From positions 1-32,690 of the forward strand of contig JAWXCM010000321.1 in NCBI GenBank assembly GCA_034408745.1: a stretch of DNA of 32,690 bases. The letters are read 5' to 3'. The translations under genes were made by a program, and so were the position numbers. Position 1 is the stretch's first letter, and each line of letters opens with the position of its first letter. A model generated the notes under the pieces. It was not told where the DNA came from. It searched no databases and worked only from the letters and a program-made list of their open reading frames with translations. Of the stretch, positions 15,844 to 24,732 are shown piece by piece. The DNA comes from JAWXCM01 sp034408745 (lineage in GTDB: Bacteria; Acidobacteriota; Terriglobia; Bryobacterales; Bryobacteraceae).

Positions 15844-17844
15844 CTACCAGACCCGGCAGGCATTCGCACCGCGAACCATCGGCTGGCCCTCGGTACATCC
15901 AAACGCGGTCCAGAACTCCGGCATATTCGAGACCGTCCCGTTCACACGGTATCGCCCCGGCGCGTGCGGATCCGTGAGTGCCCGACGCCGCGACTCTTCG
16001 TCGGTCATGCCCTCACACCACACCTGCGCAAAGCCCAGGAAGAATCGCTGCCGCGGAGTGAAGCCGTCCAGCTTCTCGACTTCCCTGCCCTGCAGGGAGT
16101 CCATCAGAGCCATCAATGCGATCCGCACACCGCCGTTGTCCGCGGTATTTTCGCCGAGCGTCAGTTTGCCATTGACCTTGACATCCCCGACTGCCACGAA
16201 GTCGCTGTACTGCTTGTCGATACAGGAGGCGCGCTCTTCGAACGCCTTGCCGTCAGCCGCCGTCCACCAGTCCTTCAGATTGCCGTCCGCGTCAAAACGC
16301 CGGCCCTGATCGTCGAACCCGTGAGTGATTTCATGACCTATCACCGCGCCGATTCCGCCGTAGTTCACGGCATCGTCGATTTTGACGTCGAAGAACGGAG
16401 GCTGCAGAATTCCCGCCGGGAAGTTGATGTTGTTCTGCATCGGCGAATAGTACGCGTTCACCGTCGGCGGCGACATGCCCCATTCCTTCGGATCCGGAGC
16501 CTTGCCGATCTTGTCCAGATTGTGCTGGCGCTGGAAAACATTGGATCGCAGCGAATTGCCCAGATAATCACCGGCCTTAATCTGCAGCTTCGAGTAATCG
16601 CGCCATTTCTCCGGATATCCGACCTTATTCTGAATCGCCTTCAGTTTGCCGAGCGCACGGGCTTTGGTCTCGTCAGTCATCCAGTCCAGCGTGTTGATGT
16701 CCTGCACCAGAGCCTTTTCCAGATTGGCGATCATCACCGCCATTCGTTGCTTCGCGTCCGGGCCGAAGGCCAGTTCCACATACTTCTGTCCCAGAGCCTC
16801 ACCCAGATCGCCGTCAACTGAGGAAACACAGCGCTTCCAGCGCGGCCGCATCTCCCTGGTCCCCGACAATGTCCGCTGGAAGAAATCGAAGTTCTCCTCC
16901 TCGAACCGCTTCGGCAGCGCCGCCGCGTTTGCGTTCAGCGCTTGCCACGCCAGGTACGTTTTGATGTCGTCGAGGCTGGTGTCTGCGAAGGTCTTGTCGA
17001 ACGCCTTGAAGTAGTCCGGATTCGAGACATTCAGGTTTTGAATCCGCGGCAGATCGAGTCCCCGCGAATACCCGATCCAGTTGAAGGAAGGCGCCGACCC
17101 GATGAACGCCATCACGTCCGTCGGGTGATTCCGGCTCAGCGGATTGCGGCGTGCCACACGGTCCGCAGCCGGTTTTGCCAGCGCGGTTTCCACGGCAAGA
17201 ACCGTCTTAGCGGCCGCGCCCGCCTTTTCCTCACTGTAGCCGAGCAGCACGAACATCTTCTGCACATGCTGTTCGTATTTCTTCCGAATATCGGCCGACT
17301 TTGCGTCTTCTTTCAGGTAATAGTCGCGGTCGGGCAGCGACAAGCCGCCTTCCGCGGCATGGACGATTGTCATCTTCGAGTTGTTGTAGTCGGCACCAGC
17401 GCCGAGCCCGAAGAACGCACCGATGCCCTCGCGATGCATCTTCCCAACAACGTCGGCCACGTCTTTCTTCTCTTTGATTCCGGTAATCCGGTCCAGAAAA
17501 GGTTTCAGCGGCGCGGTTCCCGCCTTCTCGATTCCCGCTTCGTCCATGCAGGCCTGGTAATAATCGCCGATTTTCTGCTCAATCGCCGAACGCGTGGTCC
17601 TGGCCGAGCTTGTTTCCAGAATGTCTTTGAGGATCCGCTGGTTGCGGTCCGAAAGTTCATTGAATCGTCCCCAGCGGGAATATTCCGCGGGAATCGGATT
17701 GGCCTTCATCCAGCTTCCGCACGCATACTGGTAAAAGTTGGTGCAGGGATCGGCCGTTTTATCCATGCTCGCTATGCTGAAGCCCGTGGTCTGGGCCAGC
17801 GCACACGAACACGCAAACGCACTCATTAATATCAGACGACGCAA
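15844..17844 (-). CDS. Secreted M13-family zinc metallopeptidase (paralogue 2)
   Basis: A 666-residue neprilysin/PepO-type endopeptidase. The zinc site is HEITH (504-508) with E565 and D569 in GENTAD; the substrate-binding NAYY lies just upstream and the C-terminus is the family's C-x-x-W (CRVW). The signal peptide is MRRLILMSAFACSCALAQ. I place the start at TTG 17844: it has AGAGGAG with eight bases spacing, and it gives exactly the length and active-site numbering of the adjacent paralogue. An ATG frame from 17886 would overlap the previous gene and spoil the signal peptide. It should cut small peptides outside the cytoplasm. The gene follows its paralogue by 26 bases and is probably co-transcribed. 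Confidence 0.93.
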   Translation of the reverse strand: MRRLILMSAFACSCALAQTTGFSIASMDKTADPCTNFYQYACGSWMKANPIPAEYSRWGRFNELSDRNQRILKDILETSSARTTRSAIEQKIGDYYQACMDEAGIEKAGTAPLKPFLDRITGIKEKKDVADVVGKMHREGIGAFFGLGAGADYNNSKMTIVHAAEGGLSLPDRDYYLKEDAKSADIRKKYEQHVQKMFVLLGYSEEKAGAAAKTVLAVETALAKPAADRVARRNPLSRNHPTDVMAFIGSAPSFNWIGYSRGLDLPRIQNLNVSNPDYFKAFDKTFADTSLDDIKTYLAWQALNANAAALPKRFEEENFDFFQRTLSGTREMRPRWKRCVSSVDGDLGEALGQKYVELAFGPDAKQRMAVMIANLEKALVQDINTLDWMTDETKARALGKLKAIQNKVGYPEKWRDYSKLQIKAGDYLGNSLRSNVFQRQHNLDKIGKAPDPKEWGMSPPTVNAYYSPMQNNINFPAGILQPPFFDVKIDDAVNYGGIGAVIGHEITHGFDDQGRRFDADGNLKDWWTAADGKAFEERASCIDKQYSDFVAVGDVKVNGKLTLGENTADNGGVRIALMALMDSLQGREVEKLDGFTPRQRFFLGFAQVWCEGMTDEESRRRALTDPHAPGRYRVNGTVSNMPEFWTAFGCTEGQPMVRGANACRVW

Positions 17845-17870
17845 GTGATCCGCTCCTCTCTCCGTTTGAA

Positions 17871-19871
17871 TTACCATGCCCGGCACGCGTTTGCGCCGGC
17901 GACCATCGGTTGACCTTCCGTACAGGCGAAGGCCTTTTGAAACTCGGGCATATTCGTGACCGTGCCATTCACACGAGCCTCACCGGGCGAATGCGGGTCG
18001 GTCTGCGCACGAAGACGCGCCACCTCAGCCCTCTGGTTCTGACACCAGATCTGTCCCCAGCCTAAAAACAAACGCTGCTCCGGCGTGAAGCCGTCCGTCT
18101 TGCCCAGCGACCGGCCGGCAATCGTATTCGCCAGCGCCATGTACGCGATGCGCAGTCCACCGTTGTCCGCGGTGTTCTCACCCAGCGTCAGTTTCCCGTT
18201 GAGCTTCAATTCCTCGGTCGCCGTATAGCTGGCATACTGCTTCTCAAAGCACTCGGTTCGGCGCTGGAATTCCTTCATGTCTTTCTCGGTCCACCAGTTC
18301 GCCAGGTTGCCCTTCGCGTCGAACTGACTGCCCTGATCGTCGAACCCGTGCGTCAGTTCATGTCCGATGACGGCGCCAATCGCGCCGAAGTTAACCGCGT
18401 CGTCCATTTTGTTGTCGTAGAAAGGAGGCTGGAGGATTCCGGCGGGGAAGTTGATGTTGTTGTTCTGCGGATCGTAGTAGGCATTCACGGTCGGCGGCGA
18501 CATGAACCACTCATTCTTGTCGACGGGCTTGCCGATCTTCGCCATTTGCCGCCTGAATTCAAAAGTATTCGCACGGAAACTGTTGCCGACCGCATCCCCC
18601 TGCTTAATATCCAGCGCCGAGTAATCGCGCCATTTCTCCGGGAATCCAATTTTATTGCTGATGGAGTGCAGCTTTTCCAGCGCCTTCTTCTTTGTCTCCG
18701 GCGTCATCCAGTCCAGCTTGTCTATATCCTCCGCCAACGCTTTTTCCAGCGCCTGCACCATCGCCAGCGTCCGGTCCTTGCCCTTCTCCCCGAAGGTCAG
18801 CTCCACGTACCGCCGGCCCAGCGCTTCACCCAGATCGCCGTCGACAAACTGGACGCAGCGTTTCCACCGCGGACGCTGTTCCTTTGCGCCCGTCAGCGTT
18901 CGGCCGTAGAACGAGAAGTTCTCGTCGCCAAACGCCTTCGGCATCAGCGGCGAAGCGGAGTGAATTACGTGCCAGAACAGGTACACCTTCCAATCATCCA
19001 GCGGCACGGCCCGGATCTGTGCGTCGAGCGCCTTGAACGCTTCCGGCACCGCGACGTTCAGCGTTGCCTCTTTGGCCCCCATCGCGGGCAGATACTGCGC
19101 CCAGTCGATGGACGGTGCCAGCGCGACCAGATCCTTCACCGGCATCCTGTGATCCAGCAGTTGCGGATCGCGCCTCGAGACCACATCCAGATGTCCCTTC
19201 GCCAGCGCCGTCTCCAGCTTCATCACCGTATCGGCCTTCTTCGCCGCGATATCCGCCTTGTCGCCGGCAAGTTCGAACATCTTCGCAACATGTGCGACAT
19301 ATGCCTTGCGAATCCCCTTCGACTTCTCATCGTCCTTGAAATAGTAATCGCGTTCCGGCAGCCCAATGCCGCCCTGGTCGAGCTGCGCGATCACTTCCTG
19401 CGCATTTTTAAAATCCTGTCCCGACGTCAGATTAAACATCACGTCGACCACTGCCTGATGCAGCCGGATCAACTCGCCCGTCAGTTCCTTTTTGTCCTTC
19501 AGTGCGTTAATCCGGTCCAGCATGGGCTTCAGCGGGGCGATGCCTTTGGCATCAATCCCCTTCTCATCCATGCAAGCCTGGTAATAGTCCCCGATCTTTT
19601 GCTCCACCGCGGTGCGAGTCTTCTTCGCCGCACTGGTCTCCAGAATGTCGCGCAAGATCGATTTGTTTCGCTCGTCCAGTTCGTTGAAGCGGCCCCACGT
19701 CGACTGGTCCGCGGGAATCGGGTTGGCCTTCATCCAGCCACCGCAGGCGAACTGATAAAAGTTGGTGCAGGGATTGACGCTCCGGTCGAGCGCTTCGGGG
19801 CTGAATCCGGCCTGGCCCGCGCAGGTCAACGCGGACACCAGAGAAAGTAAAGCGAGGGTTGCAATTCGCAT
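17871..19871 (-). CDS. Secreted M13-family zinc metallopeptidase (paralogue 1)
   Basis: A 666-residue M13 endopeptidase with signal peptide MRIATLALLSLVSALTCAGQ. The N-terminal PCTNFYQFACGGWMKANPIP and the RWKRCVQFVDGDLGEALGRRYVE segment are family hallmarks. The zinc ligands are in HELTH (504-508) and E565 of GENTADNGG; D569 supports the histidine. NAYY (463-466) is the substrate-binding motif and the protein ends in CRAW. Cysteines near both termini suggest disulphide bonds, in line with an exported enzyme. It is the first of two tandem paralogues and the probable promoter-proximal gene. It is divergent from the OsmC-like gene across 151 bp. Confidence 0.95.
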   Translation of the reverse strand: MRIATLALLSLVSALTCAGQAGFSPEALDRSVNPCTNFYQFACGGWMKANPIPADQSTWGRFNELDERNKSILRDILETSAAKKTRTAVEQKIGDYYQACMDEKGIDAKGIAPLKPMLDRINALKDKKELTGELIRLHQAVVDVMFNLTSGQDFKNAQEVIAQLDQGGIGLPERDYYFKDDEKSKGIRKAYVAHVAKMFELAGDKADIAAKKADTVMKLETALAKGHLDVVSRRDPQLLDHRMPVKDLVALAPSIDWAQYLPAMGAKEATLNVAVPEAFKALDAQIRAVPLDDWKVYLFWHVIHSASPLMPKAFGDENFSFYGRTLTGAKEQRPRWKRCVQFVDGDLGEALGRRYVELTFGEKGKDRTLAMVQALEKALAEDIDKLDWMTPETKKKALEKLHSISNKIGFPEKWRDYSALDIKQGDAVGNSFRANTFEFRRQMAKIGKPVDKNEWFMSPPTVNAYYDPQNNNINFPAGILQPPFYDNKMDDAVNFGAIGAVIGHELTHGFDDQGSQFDAKGNLANWWTEKDMKEFQRRTECFEKQYASYTATEELKLNGKLTLGENTADNGGLRIAYMALANTIAGRSLGKTDGFTPEQRLFLGWGQIWCQNQRAEVARLRAQTDPHSPGEARVNGTVTNMPEFQKAFACTEGQPMVAGANACRAW

Positions 19872-20010
19872 AGAGGGTTCGTAGTTAACGGACGGGAAAC
19901 TGATCTAAATGTACCGCAGCACCTGCACAAAGTGCACCCTGCCGTCCATGTCCGGTGGAACGTGCCGCCGTGTCACCGTTGCGTCCCCTGTCTGGCCTGC
20001 GTCCGCGGTC

Positions 20011-20016
20011 TAGAAT
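20011..20016 (+). promoter_or_regulatory. Candidate -10 element of a leaderless osmC-like transcript
   Basis: TAGAAT ends six bases before the ATG at 20023. That distance puts transcription start at or next to the start codon. No Shine-Dalgarno is present, and no convincing -35 is seen. Confidence 0.45.
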
Positions 20017-20022
20017 ACCTGT

Positions 20023-20448
20023 ATGAAGCGAAACGCGACAGCAGTCTGGAATGGCGATCTGAAGGGCGGCAAAGGCTTGATTTCCACGGAAAGTGGCGTC
20101 CTCGACAACACGCAGTACTCCTTCAGTACCAGGTTCGAAGAGGGAAAGGGTACGAACCCGGAAGAGTTGATTGCGGCCGCGCACGCTGGCTGCTTTGCCA
20201 TGGCGCTTTCCGGCCAGCTCGGCGAAGCGGGCATGACCGCCGACTCCATCCAGGCCACCGCGACCGTAACCCTCGACAAAAAGGACGGCGGATTTGTGGT
20301 CACATCCAGCCACCTGGAGGTGAAGGTGAAAATACCCGGCGCGGACAAGGCGAAATTCGATCAGGCCGCAGAGAATGCTAAATCCGGTTGTCCCATTTCA
20401 AAGCTGCTTAACGCGGAGATCAGTATGAACGCCACGCTCGAAGCCTGA
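20023..20448 (+). CDS. OsmC-family peroxiredoxin-like protein
   Basis: A 141-residue protein of OsmC type. Key residues are visible: R37, E48 in NPEELIAAAHAGC, and the two catalytic cysteines C57 (HAGCFAMAL) and C123 (SGCPISKLL). In this family the first cysteine attacks hydroperoxides and the pair forms a disulphide. The length is normal for OsmC and the order of motifs (GKGTNPEELIAAAHAGCF, CPISK) fits OsmC better than Ohr. Expected role: removal of organic peroxides in the cytoplasm. It stands alone, divergent from the M13 peptidases, with a possible leaderless promoter just before its ATG and a GC-rich hairpin after its stop. Confidence 0.93.
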   Translation: MKRNATAVWNGDLKGGKGLISTESGVLDNTQYSFSTRFEEGKGTNPEELIAAAHAGCFAMALSGQLGEAGMTADSIQATATVTLDKKDGGFVVTSSHLEVKVKIPGADKAKFDQAAENAKSGCPISKLLNAEISMNATLEA

Positions 20449-20457
20449 GCGGAGGCG

Positions 20458-20487
20458 GGGCGCCGGTACACTCATCCGCCGGCGCCC
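20458..20487. terminator. GC-rich hairpin between two convergent genes
   Basis: GGGCGCCGG (20458-20466) pairs exactly with CCGGCGCCC (20479-20487) around a 12-base loop. It lies between the stops at 20448 and 20490 and could act on both strands. Only a short T stretch (GTTTACAT) follows on the plus strand. Confidence 0.55.
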
Positions 20488-20489
20488 GT

Positions 20490-21674
20490 TTACATATTGG
20501 ACGACCGTTTATAGGCCGAATTAAAATAATTCTTCGACTCTTTAGCAGCATCCGTCTGCGGCCCGATCTGCACCGCCTGACGGTAGGCCTGTTTTGCCGC
20601 GGCGCGCTCGCCGCGCATGTCGTAGCATTGCCCCAGCCGCAGCCACGACATGGCAGCCGTATGCAGATCCAGATCCGCCGCTCCCGCGGTCGCCCGTTTC
20701 AGACTGGCAATTCCGCCCGCATAGTCCCGATACCAAAACAACAAATTGCCTCGATAGTAGGCGATCTTTTCCAGCGACAGCGCGCTCTGTCCGGAGTCGC
20801 CTGCGCGCTTCTCCGCCTCCAGCCGGTCCAGCACCTGCACAGCCGGATCCATGTCACCCGCGTCGCTGTACATCTGCACCATCTCCAGGCGGAACAGATA
20901 ATTCCTCGGAAATCGCGCCGATAAACTCCGCAGCAGCGGCAATGCTTCCAGTGGGCGGCGCTCGCGCCGATACATCGCCGCAAGGATCAGCCTCGCATCA
21001 TACCGATTCGTTCTGCCCTCGGCCGCGACGAGTTTGATCGTTTTGATGCCAGCCTCCCGATCGCCGCGATACCCCGTCAGAAATCCGAGCATTTTGATGT
21101 GCCACGGCAGGCTTCCCACAATGTAGTCGTAGAGCCCCTGCACCAGCCGGCAGTCCACATCCTTCGGATCGATCGCCGCGACCTCAGCGTGCATTTTGCG
21201 CGCCTGCGAAGAATCCTTCAGCGAATCCATCCAGGCTTTTCGAACCAGGTAGTTGTAGTTCGCGCGCAGCCCGTATGTGACACCGAGCGCGTACAGCGCA
21301 TCCCGATCCTTCGGGTTCTTCGCGATCCGGTCCTGACTGAGCGACATCGCCTTTGCCACGCTGTTGTCGAAGTCCCGCGCGACCTCCGCGCTCGGCTCCA
21401 TCTTCTCGCGGCGTACAAACGGGTTCGAGCCGTTCACCAGCTCGCTTTCGAGCGCGCCCGCGTGATACATCTCCGAATACAACAGCCCCTGCGCCAGATT
21501 ATTCCAGGCATCGGGATCCAGGGGCTGCTTCACGGTCTCGGCGCGGAAAGACGCGACTGCCTTCGGAAACTCGAGATTATAAAAATGTTCGAACGCCGGA
21601 GGTAAAGGCGGATCGGGAGTTGCGGCCCCTGAGATTCCCGCAGCCAACAAAAGAAGCGTCAGGACAGTTTTCAA
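20490..21674 (-). CDS. Secreted or periplasmic TPR-repeat protein
   Basis: A 394-residue protein with a signal peptide (MKTVLTLLLLAAGISGA) followed by helical repeats. TPR-like pairs are visible around FYNLEFPKAVASFRAE and DPDAWNNLAQGLLYSEMY, DRDALYALGVTYGLRANYNYL, YDARLILAAMYRRERRPLEALPLLRSL, YYRGNLLFWYRDYAGGIASLKRA and AMSWLRLGQCYDMRGERAAAKQAYRQAVQIGP. The middle segment DPKDVDCRLVQGLYDYIVGSLPWHIKMLGFLTGYRGDREAG is known to me from TPR proteins of Acidobacteriota without assigned function. The start is TTG at 21674, overlapping the queG stop by four bases (TTGA), so translation is coupled to queG. A scaffold role is likely; no link with queuosine synthesis is known. Confidence 0.8.
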   Translation of the reverse strand: MKTVLTLLLLAAGISGAATPDPPLPPAFEHFYNLEFPKAVASFRAETVKQPLDPDAWNNLAQGLLYSEMYHAGALESELVNGSNPFVRREKMEPSAEVARDFDNSVAKAMSLSQDRIAKNPKDRDALYALGVTYGLRANYNYLVRKAWMDSLKDSSQARKMHAEVAAIDPKDVDCRLVQGLYDYIVGSLPWHIKMLGFLTGYRGDREAGIKTIKLVAAEGRTNRYDARLILAAMYRRERRPLEALPLLRSLSARFPRNYLFRLEMVQMYSDAGDMDPAVQVLDRLEAEKRAGDSGQSALSLEKIAYYRGNLLFWYRDYAGGIASLKRATAGAADLDLHTAAMSWLRLGQCYDMRGERAAAKQAYRQAVQIGPQTDAAKESKNYFNSAYKRSSNM

Positions 21675-22693
21675 ACCACAGCCTCCTGTTCCAGCTGATG
21701 CAGCGCACGCCCGGCGTGGCGTCGAACCATTTCATCTTCCGATTTCGCCAGCCGTTCCAGCGCAGCCCGGTGCCGCGAGTCACCCGAATTGCCGAGCGCC
21801 ACAGCCACATTCCGGAGCAGACCACGGTACTTGGTCCGCCACACGGGAGTCCGGCGAAACACAGCCCGAAACTCTTCCGCCGACAGCGACGCCAGCGACT
21901 CCAGATCCGACGGCACCGGACCGCCCGGCCACTCCGCAAACGGAGCTTTCCGATTCCACGGGCAGACTTCCTGGCAAATGTCGCAGCCAAATGCGAGCGA
22001 GCCGTGCTGAATTCCCAGCGATTCCGGAATATCGCCCCGATATTCAATTGTCAGATAGGAAATACACCGGGTGGAATCGAGCTCCGTCCGAAGGCCGCCA
22101 GGCACAATCGCCTCCGTCGGACAGGCATCGATGCAGCGAGTGCAAGTCCCACACCGATCCGGCGCCGGTCCCACCGCATCAGCCGACAGCGGCAGCGACA
22201 CCAGGATCTCCGCAAGAAAGACGTAGGAGCCGAGCTGCTGATTAATCAGACAGGTATTCCGGCCGATCCACCCGATCCCCGCCGCCCGCGCGTACGACCG
22301 TTCCAGTAACGGCGCGGTGTCGACGCAGATCCTGTACTCGAAAGGGCCGAGCGCATCCTGCATCGCAGCAGCCATACGTTCCAGATCCCGCCGCAGGACG
22401 TCGTGATAGTCGTCGCCACGGGCGTAGCGCGCCACCGGCTCCGATCCTGGCTGATTGTAGAGCCGGCCCACACAGACCACGCTGCGGGCCGACGGCAGAA
22501 GCGTGCGAGGGTCGGCGCGAAGCGATACCCGGTGATCGGTGAGATAGGCCATCTCGCCGGCCAGACCGCGCGAAGCCCAGCTTAGAAACTGTGAGGCTTC
22601 CGCTTCCAGCGGCAGGGCAGGCGCGATTCCAGCCAGCTCAAACCCGCACTCCTGCGCAAGCCGCAACACCACGGATTCGGAACTCTCGCTCAC
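21671..22693 (-). CDS. queG: Epoxyqueuosine reductase QueG
   Basis: A 340-residue cobalamin- and iron-sulphur-dependent enzyme that reduces epoxyqueuosine to queuosine in tRNA, the last step of Q synthesis. Two [4Fe-4S] clusters are shown by C181, C184, C187 (CGTCTRC) with C191, and C210, C237, C240, C244 (CDICQEVCPWN). The proposed proton donor Asp lies in VDTAPLLER (D125). GIGWIGRNTCLI and CISYLTIEYRGDIP are further hallmarks. The C-terminus (about 280-336) has HEAT-like helices seen in longer QueG forms. The start is GTG with no usable SD; a TACGAT hexamer six bases upstream suggests a leaderless mRNA. It is the first gene of a two-gene unit with the TPR protein. Confidence 0.95.
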   Translation of the reverse strand: MSESSESVVLRLAQECGFELAGIAPALPLEAEASQFLSWASRGLAGEMAYLTDHRVSLRADPRTLLPSARSVVCVGRLYNQPGSEPVARYARGDDYHDVLRRDLERMAAAMQDALGPFEYRICVDTAPLLERSYARAAGIGWIGRNTCLINQQLGSYVFLAEILVSLPLSADAVGPAPDRCGTCTRCIDACPTEAIVPGGLRTELDSTRCISYLTIEYRGDIPESLGIQHGSLAFGCDICQEVCPWNRKAPFAEWPGGPVPSDLESLASLSAEEFRAVFRRTPVWRTKYRGLLRNVAVALGNSGDSRHRAALERLAKSEDEMVRRHAGRALHQLEQEAVV

Positions 22694-22699
22694 CCTTCC

Positions 22700-22705
22700 A
22701 TCGTA
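22700..22705 (-). promoter_or_regulatory. Candidate -10 element of a leaderless queG transcript
   Basis: On the minus strand TACGAT ends six bases before the GTG at 22693, the same geometry as at the OsmC-like gene. It lies between the end of the preceding CAP-domain gene and queG. No strong -35 is seen. Confidence 0.45.
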
Positions 22706-22720
22706 GCGGCGTCCGCTCGT

Positions 22721-24685
22721 CTATTGAAGCAGTGCCAGATACTCGGGGCTCGTCAGAATCGAATTGAGCAAAGCTACGCGCTGCGCTTCCGAGGCTGCGG
22801 TGAGCGAGGTGACCATCGCCGTCATCTCCGCCGCAGTTGGATCCCGGTTCAGCAGCGTTGCATAGAACAGGAAGGACAGCAGTCTCGGACCCGTACCGGT
22901 CTGAAACTCGGGCCCACTCAGGAAGGCCGAGGCCATTGCCGTCCGGTTCCACCCCGCCAGCGCCGCCACCTGAAAGTCGACTTCGCTTTGCGACGGTGTA
23001 CGCAGCAGCACCTGAGCGTACAGCATCCGAACAAACTGATCATTAGTCTGGCCAGGGTGCTGCAGCAGATACTCGGGTGAGTTGATAAAGTTCGTCACCA
23101 GGCTGGTAGCGGTCGCAATGCCGTTCAGCAGGGCGTTGCGCTGGAACTGCCATCCCCCGAATTCCGAATCGCGATTCAGCAATCCCACATAAAGCCCGGC
23201 AATATACCTTGACTTTAAGCTAAACTCGGCAGAATTCAAAAAACTATTCGCTATTCCGGCCCGCCCGAGCGTGGGCAGCAGTGCCACCTGGCTGGCGATC
23301 TCCGACGTACCCGCGATGCGGCCCAGCATGTAATAGTACAGCTGACCGACAAAACGCTGATCCGCCGTCCCGCCAACCGAAGGCTGTGTGATGGTGATTG
23401 GCACTCCTCCGACCACGGCGGAGGTGGTGCGCGTGGCGGATGTGAAGTTCGGGTAGATCGTCAGCGTCGTGGAACCGGTGCCCGTGCCGGTCGACGGATA
23501 AATGCCCGACCATGACGCGCCACCAGCGGCCGTCCACGCACCACAAGTTCCGCCCGAGATGTTGATGGTGACGTTCTGGTATCCCGAGGTGGCGTTGTAA
23601 TTCGTGATGCTCGGCGTGCAGGTCGAGGCCGGAGTCGTTGACGGATCGAACACGATCACGTCGTACACATAGGCTGGCTGCACCACGTTGCCGAGCTTCA
23701 CGTTCTCAACCGACACCGTGTATGTGGTGTCGGAGGCCGGCGCAGCCGGGGTGTATGTATTCCAGCCGTTGACGTCACGTCCCTCGGGATTGAAGATAAC
23801 TGTGTTGTTGCCGTAGCCCACGACAGGCGTCTCGTACGTTTGCGTGGTGAACGCTCCGGCGTTCTTCCTCACCTTCAGCACTACCGCCGACAAATCAGCG
23901 CCAGAGACACTTAAGGACCAGCGCGGAAAATTCAGCTGATACGGAACATATCCTTTGGGCGGCCAGGCAATGAAACCATCCCGAATCGCGGGCTCAGCGG
24001 GCAGGAACGTGTCCAGAACATAAAGCGCATTCCAGAGATTGGGCACGAATCCGGGGATGGCGTGCGGCACGTCACCAGTGCCCATCTGCAGCTGCCGCGT
24101 GTAGAGAATCCAGCGCCGGTGTCCGACAACGCCGTTCGTCGATCCCTGATCCGCCATGTACTCTTCCACGCAGCCCGGATCGGTCAACATACCCTGACAG
24201 ACATTGGACTTGCCGAGTGTCGCCGCGCCGTCAGCCGTGTAGAACATCCATGACGTCGGCGGCGTGTGCGAGATCAACTGGTTGGCGGCCATCATCAGAG
24301 CGCCATACTGCGACTTGCTGTTCAACGTCGAACCCAGGGTGATGTTCGCCGGAACCCCTGCCATCGCGCGGTAGTAGTTCACCCTGTTGATCACCGCCTG
24401 CTTGTAAGCGGCCGACGTATCCCCAGCGACGCCCGTGGCTACATTTCCCGTGAACCCCAGCGCGATACCGGTGGCCGGGGCGTAGTCGTTCAGGTACGCA
24501 AGCTGCGAAATAGAGCGGGTGGAGATGTTGTACCAGGTGTTCGGAATCGCTGCCGGCGCAGCCGCCGAGCGCGCGCCATCTGCCTTCTTAGAGTCCGCCT
24601 CCGGCAGATAAGGGGCAGGACCGAGTCGCGTTTCCTGGGGGAATAACGTGCTGACAACAAGAAGAAGGACAATTAACAGCTTCAT
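22721..24685 (-). CDS. Secreted CAP-domain protein with BACON-like and DUF4214 regions
   Basis: About 654 residues from the ATG at 24685, which gives the clean signal peptide MKLLIVLLLVVSTLFPQ; a GTG at 24709 would add eight residues. Residues 90-215 are a CAP/SCP domain (INRVNYYRAMAGV, LISHTPPTSW, NGVVGHRRWIL). Residues 360-435 look like a BACON-type beta-sandwich (C-T-P-S-I, GGTCGAWTA, TSAVVGGVPITITQPS). From about 445 to the end, repeated helical units of DUF4214 type (YYYMLGRIAG, NSFLNSAEF, LYAQVLLRTPSQSE, FLSGPEF, LLNSILTSPEYLALL) make up the C-terminus. DUF4214 is common in large exported proteins and is thought to mediate surface binding. The function of this CAP protein is unknown. 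It lies just downstream of tRNA-Leu. Confidence 0.85.
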   Translation of the reverse strand: MKLLIVLLLVVSTLFPQETRLGPAPYLPEADSKKADGARSAAAPAAIPNTWYNISTRSISQLAYLNDYAPATGIALGFTGNVATGVAGDTSAAYKQAVINRVNYYRAMAGVPANITLGSTLNSKSQYGALMMAANQLISHTPPTSWMFYTADGAATLGKSNVCQGMLTDPGCVEEYMADQGSTNGVVGHRRWILYTRQLQMGTGDVPHAIPGFVPNLWNALYVLDTFLPAEPAIRDGFIAWPPKGYVPYQLNFPRWSLSVSGADLSAVVLKVRKNAGAFTTQTYETPVVGYGNNTVIFNPEGRDVNGWNTYTPAAPASDTTYTVSVENVKLGNVVQPAYVYDVIVFDPSTTPASTCTPSITNYNATSGYQNVTINISGGTCGAWTAAGGASWSGIYPSTGTGTGSTTLTIYPNFTSATRTTSAVVGGVPITITQPSVGGTADQRFVGQLYYYMLGRIAGTSEIASQVALLPTLGRAGIANSFLNSAEFSLKSRYIAGLYVGLLNRDSEFGGWQFQRNALLNGIATATSLVTNFINSPEYLLQHPGQTNDQFVRMLYAQVLLRTPSQSEVDFQVAALAGWNRTAMASAFLSGPEFQTGTGPRLLSFLFYATLLNRDPTAAEMTAMVTSLTAASEAQRVALLNSILTSPEYLALLQ

Positions 24686-24732
24686 TTTGGAACATGGGCA
24701 GAGTAGCACGAATGGACTACGAAGGAAAGCCG

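Noticed and set aside
18348..19850. Plus-strand open frame of 500 codons opposite the M13 peptidase
   Set aside because: It is a mirror of a high-GC coding region with an Arg/His/Val-rich translation and no motifs; the minus-strand gene has complete catalytic residues.
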